DNA of 64,000 nt from Alphaproteobacteria bacterium. Lineage in GTDB: Bacteria > Pseudomonadota > Alphaproteobacteria > Caulobacterales > Caulobacteraceae. A program made the position numbers and the translations under genes. The stretch covers positions 1 through 64,000 of the forward strand of contig JAHJOK010000046.1 in assembly GCA_018820205.1 (NCBI GenBank), written 5' to 3'. Position 1 is the stretch's first letter. Every line of letters starts with the position of its first letter. Below are positions 17,553-27,633 of this stretch, piece after piece. The notes under the pieces are model-generated. The model did no database searches, was not told where the DNA came from, and saw only the letters and a list, made by a program, of their open reading frames with translations.

Positions 17553-19030
17553 GCCGCCGTCTCCAGCAGGGCCGCGACGGCGCCCTTGGCCCCGCGTTCG
17601 TCGAGCGAGGCGTGGGCCGAGACGACGACCTCGGCGAACCGGGCGTCCTCCGCCAGGCGGGCGGGGAAGACGGCGCGGATGGACAACAGGGCGCGCGCCC
17701 GTCCGGCGGGATCAGGGGCGTCGGCGACCAGTCGACCGGCCTTGGAGGCCAGCGGATCGTCCACGACGAAGGTCCGGCCCGCGTCGTCTCGGCCGTCCTG
17801 CCAGCGCATCCAGGCGGCGACGGCGACGGCCAGGGCGTCGATGGGCTGGTCGCGATCCAGCCGGATGGCGCAGCCGGCCAGCAGCCGCTGCGGCAGCTTC
17901 TGCGAACCGTCCATGGCGATCTGGCGGGTGCGATGGTTCAGGGCGGGGTTGGCGAAGCGGGCCATCAGGTCGCGGCGATAGGCGGCCAGATCGAGGCCCG
18001 GCGGCGGGTCGAGCGTGGTCTGCGCCTCGTCCCACAGGCGGTCGACATAGGTTCTGAACGCGGGCTCGGCGACGACCTGATGCACGAACTCCAGCCCGGC
18101 CAGACCGCCCAGATAGGCGATGGCGGAATGGGCCCCGTTCAGCAGGCGCAGCTTGGCGTCCTCCCACGGGGCGACGGAGGATGTCAGGCGCGCTCCGAAG
18201 GCCTCGAAGTCCGGACGGGCGCCGGCGAACCGGTCCTCGATCACCCACTGGGTGAAGGGCTCGGTCAGGACCAGACCCTCGTCGCGAACGCCGAGACGCG
18301 TGGCGGCGGCGTCGATGTCGTCTGCGGTCGTGGCCGGGACGATCCGGTCCACCATGGTCGCGGGAAAGGCGCAGGTCTCGGCGATCCAGTCGCGCAGACC
18401 GGCATCGTGGCGGGCGGCCATGGCCAGCACGGCGTCGAGCACCCGCGTCCCATTGTGCGGAAGGTTGTCGCAGCTGATCACGGTCAGCGGCCCGCGCCCC
18501 TCGGTCCGGCGTCGGGCGAGGGCCGCGGTCAGGAAGCCGGGCGCGGTGCGCGGGCGCGACAGGTCGGCGAGATCGGCCGCCACGTCCGGGTCGCTCTCGA
18601 TCAGGGCGCCCGAGGCCGGGTCAAGACGATAGCCCTTCTCGGTGACGGTCAGGGTGATCAGATGGGTGTCGGGCGCGGCCATTCGCTCGAGGAGTGCGGC
18701 CGGGTCTTCGGGAGCCACCAGCACGTCCTGAACCGCGCCGATGATCCGCACCGCCGCCCCGTCGCCGTCTCGGACATGCAGGCCGTAGAGACCGTCCTGG
18801 GGGACCAGTTGATCGCGCACGCCGGGCGACCTCAGGGACGCCCCGACGACGCCCCAGCGCAGATCGCCGGCCGCAAGGGCGTCGTCGAACACCACCGCCT
18901 GATGCGCGCGGTGAAAGGCGCCGATGCCCAGATGGACGACGCCGGTCTGGACGGCTGCGCGGTCATAGGCCGGGCGGGCGACCTGGGCAGGCAATGACGA
19001 CAGGGTCGCCTGGGACAGGCGCGGCGTCAC
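17549..19030 (-). CDS. uxuB: Mannitol dehydrogenase family hexuronate reductase (UxuB-like)
   Basis: A 493-residue NAD-dependent long-chain polyol dehydrogenase. The Rossmann-type N-terminus has HLGIGAFHRAHQAV, and the C-terminal domain includes LRLLNGAHSAIAYLGGL, the usual Lys/Asn/His active-site neighbourhood. By family it could be fructuronate reductase (UxuB), mannitol 2-dehydrogenase or tagaturonate reductase. Position between uxaC and uxaA favours a hexuronate reductase, but sequence alone does not decide whether it uses fructuronate or tagaturonate. GTG start; overlaps neighbours by four bases on both sides. Confidence 0.78.
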   Translation of the reverse strand: MTPRLSQATLSSLPAQVARPAYDRAAVQTGVVHLGIGAFHRAHQAVVFDDALAAGDLRWGVVGASLRSPGVRDQLVPQDGLYGLHVRDGDGAAVRIIGAVQDVLVAPEDPAALLERMAAPDTHLITLTVTEKGYRLDPASGALIESDPDVAADLADLSRPRTAPGFLTAALARRRTEGRGPLTVISCDNLPHNGTRVLDAVLAMAARHDAGLRDWIAETCAFPATMVDRIVPATTADDIDAAATRLGVRDEGLVLTEPFTQWVIEDRFAGARPDFEAFGARLTSSVAPWEDAKLRLLNGAHSAIAYLGGLAGLEFVHQVVAEPAFRTYVDRLWDEAQTTLDPPPGLDLAAYRRDLMARFANPALNHRTRQIAMDGSQKLPQRLLAGCAIRLDRDQPIDALAVAVAAWMRWQDGRDDAGRTFVVDDPLASKAGRLVADAPDPAGRARALLSIRAVFPARLAEDARFAEVVVSAHASLDERGAKGAVAALLETAA

Positions 19031-20442
19031 AGACGGTAGGCCGCCTTGACCAGATCATAGGTCAGGGCGCGGGCGACCTCATGCGCCTCGTCCTCCTCCA
19101 TCCGGTGCTCTACCACCAGTTTGGCCAGCCAGCCGCAGTCCATCCGCCGGGCGACGTCGTGGCGCGCCGGGATCGACAGGAAGGCGCGGGTGTCGTCGTT
19201 GAAGCCGACGGTGTTGTAGAAGCCGGCCGTCTCGGTCGCCTGTTCTCGGAACCGGCGCATGCCCTCGGGGCTGTCGTGGAACCACCAGGGCGGGCCCAGC
19301 CGCAGGGCGGGATAGTGGCCGGCCAGGGGCGCCAGTTCGCGGCTGTAGCTGGTCTCGTCCAGGGTGAAGACGATGATGGTCAGGCCGGGCTCGGACCCGA
19401 ACCTGTCCAGCAGGGGCTTCAGGTTGGCGACATAGTCGGTGCGGGTCGGAATGTCGGCGCCCTTGTCACGGCCGAAACGCTCGAACACCCGGGCATTGTG
19501 GTTGCGCGAACTGCCCGGGTGGATCTGCATCACCAGTTCGTCGTCCAGGCTCATCCGGGCCATCTCGGTCAGCATCTGGCCGCGGAACAGTTCGGCGTCG
19601 GCGGGCGAGGCGGGGCTGGTCGCGATTCGTTCGTAGAGGGCGGCGGCGTCGGCTTGCGACAGGTCGGCGGTGAAGGCGGTGGGATGGCCGTGGTCGGTCG
19701 AGGTTGCGCCGTGGGCGGCGAAGAAGGCCCGGCGTTTGCGATGGGCGGCCAGATAGCCTTCCCAGCGGCTGACGTCCTCGCCGGTCAGGGTGCCGAAGGC
19801 GACCAGATTGTCGTGGAAGCCTTCGAAGTCGGGGTCCAGCACCGGGTCGGGCCGATAGGCGGTGACGACGCGGCCGGACCAGCCCGAAGCCCGGATAGCC
19901 TTGTGATGCTCCAGCGGATCCAGCGGGCTTTCGGTCGTGGCGATCAGTTCGATATTGTACTGTTCGAACAGGGCGCGGGGTCGGAAGGCCTCGGTCTTTA
20001 GCGCCGCGTCGATGACGTCGTAATAGTGGTCGGCGGTCTCGGCCGTCAGGCGGACGTCGATGCCGAACGCCTGGGCGTAGACCCAGTCGTGCCACATCCG
20101 CGAGGGCGTTCCCCGGAACAGGGGATAGCGCTCGGCGAACCGGCGCCAGATGGCGCGCGGGTCGGTCTCCACCGGGCCGCCGTCGGCGCGCGGAACGCCC
20201 AGATCCTCCATCGCCACGCCCTGGCTGAACAGCATGCGGAAGACATAGTGGTCGGGCGTGATCAGCAGTTCGGCCGGATTGGCCCAGGGCTGGTTCAACG
20301 CGAACCACGATGGGTCAGTGTGGCCGTGCGGGCTTATGATCGGCAGGTCCGCGACCTCGGCGTGCAGGCGGCGCGCGACCGCACGGGTGTCGGGATCGGC
20401 GGGGAACAGGCGATCGGGGTGGAGGCGAAGCGGATGGGTCAT
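19027..20442 (-). CDS. uxaC: Glucuronate/galacturonate isomerase
   Basis: A 471-residue amidohydrolase-fold isomerase that interconverts D-glucuronate and D-fructuronate, and D-galacturonate and D-tagaturonate. The metal-binding start LPIISPHGHTDPSWF (residues about 30-45) and the DHYVFRMLFSQGV block are typical of UxaC. Length is normal. The ATG at 20442 is preceded by about 110 bases holding a promoter candidate. It is the first gene of a tightly overlapped three-gene operon for hexuronate catabolism. No uxuA, kdgK or regulator is visible beside it. Confidence 0.92.
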   Translation of the reverse strand: MTHPLRLHPDRLFPADPDTRAVARRLHAEVADLPIISPHGHTDPSWFALNQPWANPAELLITPDHYVFRMLFSQGVAMEDLGVPRADGGPVETDPRAIWRRFAERYPLFRGTPSRMWHDWVYAQAFGIDVRLTAETADHYYDVIDAALKTEAFRPRALFEQYNIELIATTESPLDPLEHHKAIRASGWSGRVVTAYRPDPVLDPDFEGFHDNLVAFGTLTGEDVSRWEGYLAAHRKRRAFFAAHGATSTDHGHPTAFTADLSQADAAALYERIATSPASPADAELFRGQMLTEMARMSLDDELVMQIHPGSSRNHNARVFERFGRDKGADIPTRTDYVANLKPLLDRFGSEPGLTIIVFTLDETSYSRELAPLAGHYPALRLGPPWWFHDSPEGMRRFREQATETAGFYNTVGFNDDTRAFLSIPARHDVARRMDCGWLAKLVVEHRMEEDEAHEVARALTYDLVKAAYRL

Positions 20443-20499
20443 GGAGCGTGTTCGCCTTGGTCTCGGCGCCGCGTCAGGTCGATGTCACGGCGGCTTTCA

Positions 20500-20528
20500 A
20501 ACCTAGCGAGGGGCGCGCCGTCGGACAA
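20500..20528 (-). promoter_or_regulatory. Predicted promoter of the uxaC operon
   Basis: On the minus strand, TTGTCC (20528-20523) and TAGGTT (20505-20500) are 17 bases apart. The latter sits within GCTAGGTT, close to the Caulobacter -10 pattern GCTANAWC. It lies about 58 bases ahead of the uxaC ATG. The call rests on sequence pattern only; no UxuR-like operator was recognised. Confidence 0.42.
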
Positions 20529-20556
20529 TCGCGTTCGCATGACGTCGTTGCGAGGA

Positions 20557-22404
20557 TCAGCCCGAGTGCAGGCGGAAACGCCGGGAAAAGAACGCCCGCG
20601 CCGTTTCGTCGGGCCCGGAGGCGGGGTTGCGCTCCAGCCACCACAGGCCGGCCAGGACGATCATGAGGGCGACGAACCACGGCCAGGGCGATCCGGGGGC
20701 GCGAAGGCTGGCGGGCGTCGCACCGTCGGAGCCGGATGATGCCGCGAGCGCCAGGGTCGCCAGCTGGTTCCTCGATGCAGCCAGCGAGGGCGCCGCGCCG
20801 GCGGGGTGGACATAGAAGGCCGTTTCGCGACCCCGGCCGTCCTGCACGGAATGCCAGCCGTCGCGTTCCGGCCAATAGGCGGCGCAGGCGCGTTCGCCGG
20901 TCGCGGGATCGACGCGCAGCGGCCGATCGTCCCCGCCCGGACCCGCCACGCGCGCCGCGCCCTCAAGCCTGCACAGGGAGACCCGCTCCCCGGTTCGGGC
21001 GAAGTCGTCGATGCGGACGTGGCTTTCCGAGCCCGCGCGCGCCAGGGCTGAGAACAGTTCGCTCCACATCTCGCCGTAGCGATCGTCGCGTCCGATCAGG
21101 ACGAGGGCGTAGCTGTCGGTCACGGTCCACAGGCCGACCCGGCCCCGCCCGCGAGCACGCCAGCTGGCCAGGGCGGCGCCGTCCGCGTCCGGCACGATCG
21201 AGATCGCCCCCGGCCCCGCGTGCGTCAGGTCGCGTCGCGCCAGTTCCGGCAGCGGATCGGCGTCGGCGTCGGCGGCGTCGGTCGGGTCCGATCCGGGCGG
21301 GGTCTCCGGCGGATCGAGCTGGACCGCGACGGCGTCGCCGCTGCCGGAAAGCGCGACCCCCAGCCCGGCCCAGTCGCGACGCGTCGCGGCCGACAGGGGG
21401 CCGGTGGGGCGCAGCAACAGCCCCAGTCCGCCGTCCACGGCCGAGATCAGCGCCCCTCTCGCCCCTGCGCCAAGCGCTTCCCAACGCCGATCGTCGACGA
21501 CGACCAGATCCAGTTCGCCGAGGGTCGCACGGGTCAGCGGCACGGGCGGATCGCCCAGCCGCACGCCCGCGCCGATGTCGATGTCGATGCTCAGATCGAT
21601 GCCCGAGTCCTCCGCCCAGCGATCGAGGAATTTGGTCTCCGCGCCCGGCGCTCCGGCCAGGACCAGTACTTTGGGCGGGGTCTGTTCGCGGGTCTCCAGC
21701 GGCACGGCGATGGTCTCGATCAATGCGCCGCTCGCATCGCGCAGCCGCAGCTCGAACAGGGCCAGGCCCGGGGTGCGGGTGCTGGAGCTCAGCCCGAACC
21801 GGCTTCCGGCCACGACGCGCGTCCGGTCGATCACCGCCCCGGACGGGTCCGCCAGTTCGACTGAGCTCGCCGGCAGGGCGCCGATCCGGCCGCCGACGGA
21901 GAACAGGGCGCCGGGGGCGACGGGCTCGGGCGAGGCGAGATCGACGACGCCCGCCGGCAGGAGCGGCGGATCGAACGCGACCGGCAGGGGCAGGGGCGTC
22001 TGATCGCGCGGCGTCAGCCCCGCCCCGACGATGCGAAGGCGCGCGGCCTGCGGGTGGCGGCGCAGGGCTGTGGCCAGGTCCGGCGCCCGTTCGGCATTCT
22101 GGAGGGCGCCGGCTTCGGGCAGGGCGACGAGCGTGTCGTTCAGCCCCTGATCGATCGCGCCCGGCGCGCTCTCCGTGGCGACGATCAGGGTGCCGCTGCG
22201 GATCGCGTCACTGGGCGGAAACAGTGTCAGGCCCAGCAGGGCCGCGGCCGCGACCTGCAGCCCTATCAGCATTCCGATCCGCCAGCGGGGCGGGCGGTTC
22301 TCAGGCGTGAGCGAACGGCTCCACAGCACAAGCCGGACGACGCCGAGCGCCATCGCCGTCGCGATCGCGAAGATCGCCCACAGGCCGGGCTCGTTCACGC
22401 TCAT
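20557..22404 (-). CDS. Large membrane protein of the MoxR/DUF58 cluster
   Basis: A 615-residue protein. Two N-terminal transmembrane helices (WAIFAIATAMALGVVRLVLW, GMLIGLQVAAAALLGLTLF) lead into a large extracytoplasmic region, and a C-terminal helix follows (FVALMIVLAGLWWL). The middle contains a glutamine-amidotransferase/ThuA-like Rossmann segment (VLVLAGAPGAETKFLDRW, LDLVVVDDRRWEALG) of the kind seen at the end of MoxR-DUF58-BatA operons. The start at 22404 overlaps the upstream stop (ATGA). The exact role is unknown; it is probably part of an envelope complex powered by the MoxR ATPase. Confidence 0.7.
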   Translation of the reverse strand: MSVNEPGLWAIFAIATAMALGVVRLVLWSRSLTPENRPPRWRIGMLIGLQVAAAALLGLTLFPPSDAIRSGTLIVATESAPGAIDQGLNDTLVALPEAGALQNAERAPDLATALRRHPQAARLRIVGAGLTPRDQTPLPLPVAFDPPLLPAGVVDLASPEPVAPGALFSVGGRIGALPASSVELADPSGAVIDRTRVVAGSRFGLSSSTRTPGLALFELRLRDASGALIETIAVPLETREQTPPKVLVLAGAPGAETKFLDRWAEDSGIDLSIDIDIGAGVRLGDPPVPLTRATLGELDLVVVDDRRWEALGAGARGALISAVDGGLGLLLRPTGPLSAATRRDWAGLGVALSGSGDAVAVQLDPPETPPGSDPTDAADADADPLPELARRDLTHAGPGAISIVPDADGAALASWRARGRGRVGLWTVTDSYALVLIGRDDRYGEMWSELFSALARAGSESHVRIDDFARTGERVSLCRLEGAARVAGPGGDDRPLRVDPATGERACAAYWPERDGWHSVQDGRGRETAFYVHPAGAAPSLAASRNQLATLALAASSGSDGATPASLRAPGSPWPWFVALMIVLAGLWWLERNPASGPDETARAFFSRRFRLHSG

Positions 22405-24560
22405 CGCAAGGCGTCCAGATAGCGCTGGCCGCGGGCGTTCGGCGCCCGACGGCGTTGCACGGTCGGGGCGGGGCGTTCCAGCGCGCCCCACAACAGACCC
22501 CTGAGCGTTCGGCGGCAGCTGAGGCAGTTCGGCTCGTTGCGCACGGTGTCGATGGCGGCGCTCAGGGCGAGGGCGTCCGACAGCCGGCCGCGATTGTCGC
22601 GCACCCAGCGATCCAGGGCCCCCAAGGCCAGCGGCGCCGACGGTCCCGGTCCCTCCTGCAGGGCGCGCCAGGCCTCGGCGGGAACGGCGTCCGCCCGCGT
22701 CCGCTCCGGGCGGTCGGGGTCTTCGGCGACGATGTCCTCGCGTTCGCCGCTCAGACGGCGGGAAAGGTCGATGGGCGGCAGGTCGGGGCCGGTGCGGGCC
22801 AGGAAGATCCGCGACGCCTGCTGCGCCTGTTTCAGAAGCTCCAGCGCCTGGTATGCGAAGGGCAACGCCTCCTGCGGGCGGCCCTGACGCAGGGCCCGCT
22901 CGGAACTCCACATCGCGTCCAGCGCCAGCGCCAGGGTCGATCGGGTGCCGGGATCGAACAGGGTGGCGGCGTCGCCGGTGTCGTGGGCGTGGCCGAACTG
23001 GTTCAGCACGTCGTCGCCCGAGCCGACCGGGCCGCCGGGTTCCTCGGCCCCATGATCGTGGTCGTCGTGGTCGTCGTGGTGATCGGGCGCGGCCGGAGCC
23101 GGATCGTCGTTGGTGGGCAGGGCCGGGCGGGCAGGCGCGTCGTTGGTCGGCAGGGCGATGCCGCCGCCGCTTCCGCCGCCCTCGGCTTCCTCGCCCATGA
23201 ACTGGCCATAGCGCAGGCGCAGGTCGGCCTGGTCGGCGCCCAGCGTGTTCGAACGGTTCATGAAGGTCTGCGGCTCGATGTGCGCGCGTTCGGCGATCAG
23301 GGCCTCGGCATCGATGATGATCTGGCGTTGGCTGCGGAAATAGGCGGGCACGATGTTCAGGGCCATGCCGTCCAGCCCGTCGGCCATGGCGAGATCGGCG
23401 GGCCATCTCAGGATCACGCTGGGGCCTTCGACCTGATGCCGTTCGGGGCTGCGGTTGTCGCTGACGATCAGCTGGACGATCAGGTCGCTGCCCGGCGCCA
23501 TTCCCTCGCGCGCCATGTCGAGCGTAACGGCGAAGCGAAGTCGCTTCGGATCGCCGCGCCCCGTCACGGGGATCGAGCGCTGTTCGAAAGTGATGTTCTC
23601 CCCGTCGCCCTTGGTGACCGTGATGCGCAGGGTGGCTGAGGCGATGACGCCATAGTCGTCGCTGGCCTCGAACACCGGCGACCAGCTGGTCTGGCCGGGC
23701 GTGACGAGGACCAACTGCCGGTCGGGCTCGATCAGCTGGACGGTCGGAGGGGCGTCGGCGACGGCTTCCAGCCGATGCAGTCGCTGGCGGACCATGCCGT
23801 CGGCTTCGATCCGGTAGAGCATCGGCTGGGTGATGATCCGCGACCCGGTCCAGCCGGAGCCGTCGCGGACCAGGGCGGTCGGTGTGTTTTCGGGAAAGGC
23901 GAGCGTGGCCGAGGCGGGCTGTGGCGCAAAACCGATGATCCATTCGACCCGCGATCCCTCGGGCGCGCGGGCGTCGAGGGCGGTCTGCTCGCGGGCGGGC
24001 AGACCGGTGTAGGCGGGCGGCGTGATCCGCAGTCGGCCGCCGGTGATGGCGGGCGCGGCGGCCGTCGATGGAGCGGAGGTCGTCGCGGTCGCCTGGCCCG
24101 TGGTCCGTTCGCCGGCAGGCCACAGCAGGACGGCGACGGCGATGATGACGGCCAAGCCCCAGCCGATCAGGATCGGACGCAGGGTCCAGCCGGGGCGCAG
24201 GTCGACCTGAACCGCCTCGGAGATGCGCGCCTCCAGCCGATCGCGTTGCAGCGCCGCCAGACCCGTGAACGCGCTTCGGTCGCGGAACAACAGGACCGTG
24301 CTGTCCTCGAACCGGGGGACTCCGGCGTCCAGGCGGGCGACCAGCCAGCGCTGATCGAGCCGTCGCGCGCGCCAGACGGCGGCGCCGGCCACCACCGCCA
24401 TGGCCGTCAGGGCGATCGCGGCCGAACCGCCGGCGCCGGACAGGCGCCACAACAGCGCTGCGAGGACCAGAACGGCCGGCGCGCCCAGCGCCAGGGTGTC
24501 GAACACGACGCGCCACTGGGCCTTGCGCTGAAGGTCGCGCAGGATCGGCTGGGCGATCAT
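22401..24560 (-). CDS. DUF4175-type membrane protein
   Basis: A 719-residue protein with N-terminal transmembrane helices (ALGAPAVLVLAALLW, IALTAMAVVAGAAVW, then LIGWGLAVIIAVAVLLWP). A long periplasmic region follows, with Ig-like segments (LRITPPAYTGLPAREQT), a His/Asp-rich linker near residues 490-505 and a helical C-terminal part. It fits the DUF4175 family commonly coded beside MoxR, DUF58 and BatA proteins. It overlaps both neighbours by four bases. The His/Asp run may bind metal, but that is a guess from composition. Confidence 0.7.
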   Translation of the reverse strand: MIAQPILRDLQRKAQWRVVFDTLALGAPAVLVLAALLWRLSGAGGSAAIALTAMAVVAGAAVWRARRLDQRWLVARLDAGVPRFEDSTVLLFRDRSAFTGLAALQRDRLEARISEAVQVDLRPGWTLRPILIGWGLAVIIAVAVLLWPAGERTTGQATATTSAPSTAAAPAITGGRLRITPPAYTGLPAREQTALDARAPEGSRVEWIIGFAPQPASATLAFPENTPTALVRDGSGWTGSRIITQPMLYRIEADGMVRQRLHRLEAVADAPPTVQLIEPDRQLVLVTPGQTSWSPVFEASDDYGVIASATLRITVTKGDGENITFEQRSIPVTGRGDPKRLRFAVTLDMAREGMAPGSDLIVQLIVSDNRSPERHQVEGPSVILRWPADLAMADGLDGMALNIVPAYFRSQRQIIIDAEALIAERAHIEPQTFMNRSNTLGADQADLRLRYGQFMGEEAEGGGSGGGIALPTNDAPARPALPTNDDPAPAAPDHHDDHDDHDHGAEEPGGPVGSGDDVLNQFGHAHDTGDAATLFDPGTRSTLALALDAMWSSERALRQGRPQEALPFAYQALELLKQAQQASRIFLARTGPDLPPIDLSRRLSGEREDIVAEDPDRPERTRADAVPAEAWRALQEGPGPSAPLALGALDRWVRDNRGRLSDALALSAAIDTVRNEPNCLSCRRTLRGLLWGALERPAPTVQRRRAPNARGQRYLDALR

Positions 24561-25711
24561 GGGCCGACCGTCCGGCGTCGGCGCGTCGCCATCCAGCGCT
24601 CGCCGGCGAAGACCAGTCCGATGATCAGGGCCAGCCAGGGCCGCAGATCGAACGGAGGCTGATCATAGGGCTCCGCCCCGACAAGCGGCGCGTGGGCGGC
24701 GGACGCGACCCAGGACGGAGGCGGCGAGGGCGTCAGCATGTCCGCCAGGGCCGCCGGGAACTCGGGCTCGACCAACTGGGGAAGGGTCGAGGGCTGCAGC
24801 GGGCGGGTCATTCGGATCACACGCCCCTGGCCCAGCCTTCCGGCGAGCGCGAGCGGTTCGCCCGCCGGGTCGCGCCAGACGACGGTGGTCTCACTCTCGA
24901 CCGGCGCACGCGTCTCCAGCGAGGTCAGGGCGACGCCGCCGGCGCGAACCCAGGCGACGACGGGCGGGGGCAAGGGGCCGGCCGCCAGCCAGACCAGATA
25001 CCGGGCATCGCGGGGGACGGGTCGCTCGACGGTCGCCGCGTCGAACGCCGGATCGACTTCGGCTGCGGTCCAGGCCGTGGCGGCGGCGCGAAAATAACGA
25101 ACCTGCGGCTCGGCGCCTGCGGAATAGCGGACGGTCAGGGCGGGCGGGGCGAGGGCGGCCGGCGGTGCGGGGCGGTCGATCTCGGCGCCCACGCGCCAGT
25201 CCACGCGCCGCGACAATCGAGGCCGTTCGGCGTCGACGCCGGTCAGGGTCGCGGGGACCAGGATCGTGACTGGCGTCGAAGTCGGCAGGTCGGCGTCCAG
25301 CTGGCGGATCAGACTGATCAGGTTCGCAGGTGCAGACGGACTCGGTCCGCCGGTCGCCGGGAAGCCGGGCGCCAGCCACAGGGTTCGGGCGCCGTCCGGG
25401 GCGGCCTCGGCGATGGCGTTCGGCGTGATGCCCGGCGCCACAGCGACGACGGGGCGACGATCCGCGAAATTCCACAGCACCGGCTTCGCCAGCCACAGGG
25501 CGATCAGGGCCAGCAGCAACAGTCGCACGGCCAGCAGCCGCCGCTCGTCGATCATCAGACTGCGGCGAGGTTTGGGCTGGGGGTCCAGCCAGCGCAGGGC
25601 GGCGAAGTCGATCGTGCGGCTTTCGGTGCGTCGCGCGATATGGATGACGATCGGGATCGCCACGGCCAGCAGGGCGGCCAGACCGGCCGGGAACAGCAGT
25701 GCCGGGGTCAT
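24557..25711 (-). CDS. BatA domain membrane protein
   Basis: A 384-residue protein whose N-terminus (LFPAGLAALLAVAIPIVIHIARR, then SRTIDFAALRWL) is the BatA domain signature. A second helix follows (LLAVRLLLLALIALWLAKPVLW), and the C-terminal helix closes the protein. The middle is an extracytoplasmic domain without a clear von Willebrand MIDAS motif. It is probably a membrane scaffold for the MoxR/DUF58 machinery. ATG start; four-base overlaps with DUF58 upstream and DUF4175 downstream. Confidence 0.78.
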   Translation of the reverse strand: MTPALLFPAGLAALLAVAIPIVIHIARRTESRTIDFAALRWLDPQPKPRRSLMIDERRLLAVRLLLLALIALWLAKPVLWNFADRRPVVAVAPGITPNAIAEAAPDGARTLWLAPGFPATGGPSPSAPANLISLIRQLDADLPTSTPVTILVPATLTGVDAERPRLSRRVDWRVGAEIDRPAPPAALAPPALTVRYSAGAEPQVRYFRAAATAWTAAEVDPAFDAATVERPVPRDARYLVWLAAGPLPPPVVAWVRAGGVALTSLETRAPVESETTVVWRDPAGEPLALAGRLGQGRVIRMTRPLQPSTLPQLVEPEFPAALADMLTPSPPPSWVASAAHAPLVGAEPYDQPPFDLRPWLALIIGLVFAGERWMATRRRRTVGP

Positions 25712-26595
25712 CGCCGTTCCGCCGGGCGGAACAGGGCGCGGATCGGCTGGTCCGCGCTCTCGTCGATGAAATGGGTCGTGTGGCGGACGCCCCGGGCGTC
25801 CAGCCGGGCATCAAGCTGGGTGCGGGCCGCCGCGAACCGGGTCAGGAAATCCTGTCTCAGGGCCCGGCCGTCGCCGACCAGGTCTTCGCCGGTTTCGGGA
25901 TCGTGGAAGCGATAGCCCTGGTCGAAGGGGAAGTCCCGTTCGTCGGTGGTCAGAACCTGGATCAGGGCGACGTCGCGGCCGGACGCCGCCAGCCGCTCGA
26001 CCGTGGCGATACAGTCCTCGTCGAACCCGTCGGTGAGGACCAGCAGGATGTCATGGGCGCCGATCTGTTCGCCGAAGACCGACACGTCGCGCCGCCATTG
26101 CGCCACGCCGCCGGGGCGCAGTCCTGCGAGCGTCAGCAGCAGCCGGTCGCGGTGGCGGCCGCCGGCATGGGGCGTCAGGACGACCGGACCGTCGGCGGCC
26201 TCCACGATCAGGCCGAACCGGTCGCCCTGATAAAGGGCGATCTCGATCAGGGCGGCGGCCAGACGCCGGGCCGCGTCGAAGCGTGACCAGTTCGGCCGGG
26301 AGAGGTCCGACTGGTTCATGGAGGCGCTGGCGTCCAGCACGATCCAGACCGCGATCGGGCTTTCCCGCTCGGCGTCGCGCACGAAGAACCGGTCGGAGCG
26401 GGCGTACAGTTTCCAGTCGATATTGCGCAGATCGTCGCCGCGTTCGTAGGCCCGGTACTGGGCGAACTCCATCCCGCCGCCCCGATTGCGGCTGTCGTGC
26501 ATGCCCGCGCTGGCCAGCGCCGCGGCGCGCCGCGGCACGATCGACAGCCGTCGCAGCCGGCTGCGCAGTTCTGGAGGCAGGTCGAGCGGGGACAC
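25708..26595 (-). CDS. DUF58 domain protein with VWA-like core
   Basis: A 295-residue cytosolic protein. The DUF58 core YERGDDLRNIDWKLYARSDRFFVRDAERE (about residues 49-78) precedes a VWA-like segment with the metal site VWIVLDASASMNQSD. DUF58 proteins are the usual partners of MoxR AAA+ ATPases and are thought to act as adaptors. The GTG start at 26595 is eight bases after the moxR stop. No ATG alternative exists nearby. Confidence 0.86.
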   Translation of the reverse strand: MSPLDLPPELRSRLRRLSIVPRRAAALASAGMHDSRNRGGGMEFAQYRAYERGDDLRNIDWKLYARSDRFFVRDAERESPIAVWIVLDASASMNQSDLSRPNWSRFDAARRLAAALIEIALYQGDRFGLIVEAADGPVVLTPHAGGRHRDRLLLTLAGLRPGGVAQWRRDVSVFGEQIGAHDILLVLTDGFDEDCIATVERLAASGRDVALIQVLTTDERDFPFDQGYRFHDPETGEDLVGDGRALRQDFLTRFAAARTQLDARLDARGVRHTTHFIDESADQPIRALFRPAERR

Positions 26596-26603
26596 GCCGG
26601 TGA

Positions 26604-27602
<999 letters not shown>

Positions 27603-27633
27603 TCAGGATCCGGGGAGGGAGGTTCGCGAGAGG

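Noticed and set aside
22405-24516. N-terminal extension of the membrane protein at 20557-22404
   Set aside because: The extension is Arg/Pro-rich shadow of the DUF4175 gene; the real start overlaps that gene's stop by ATGA.
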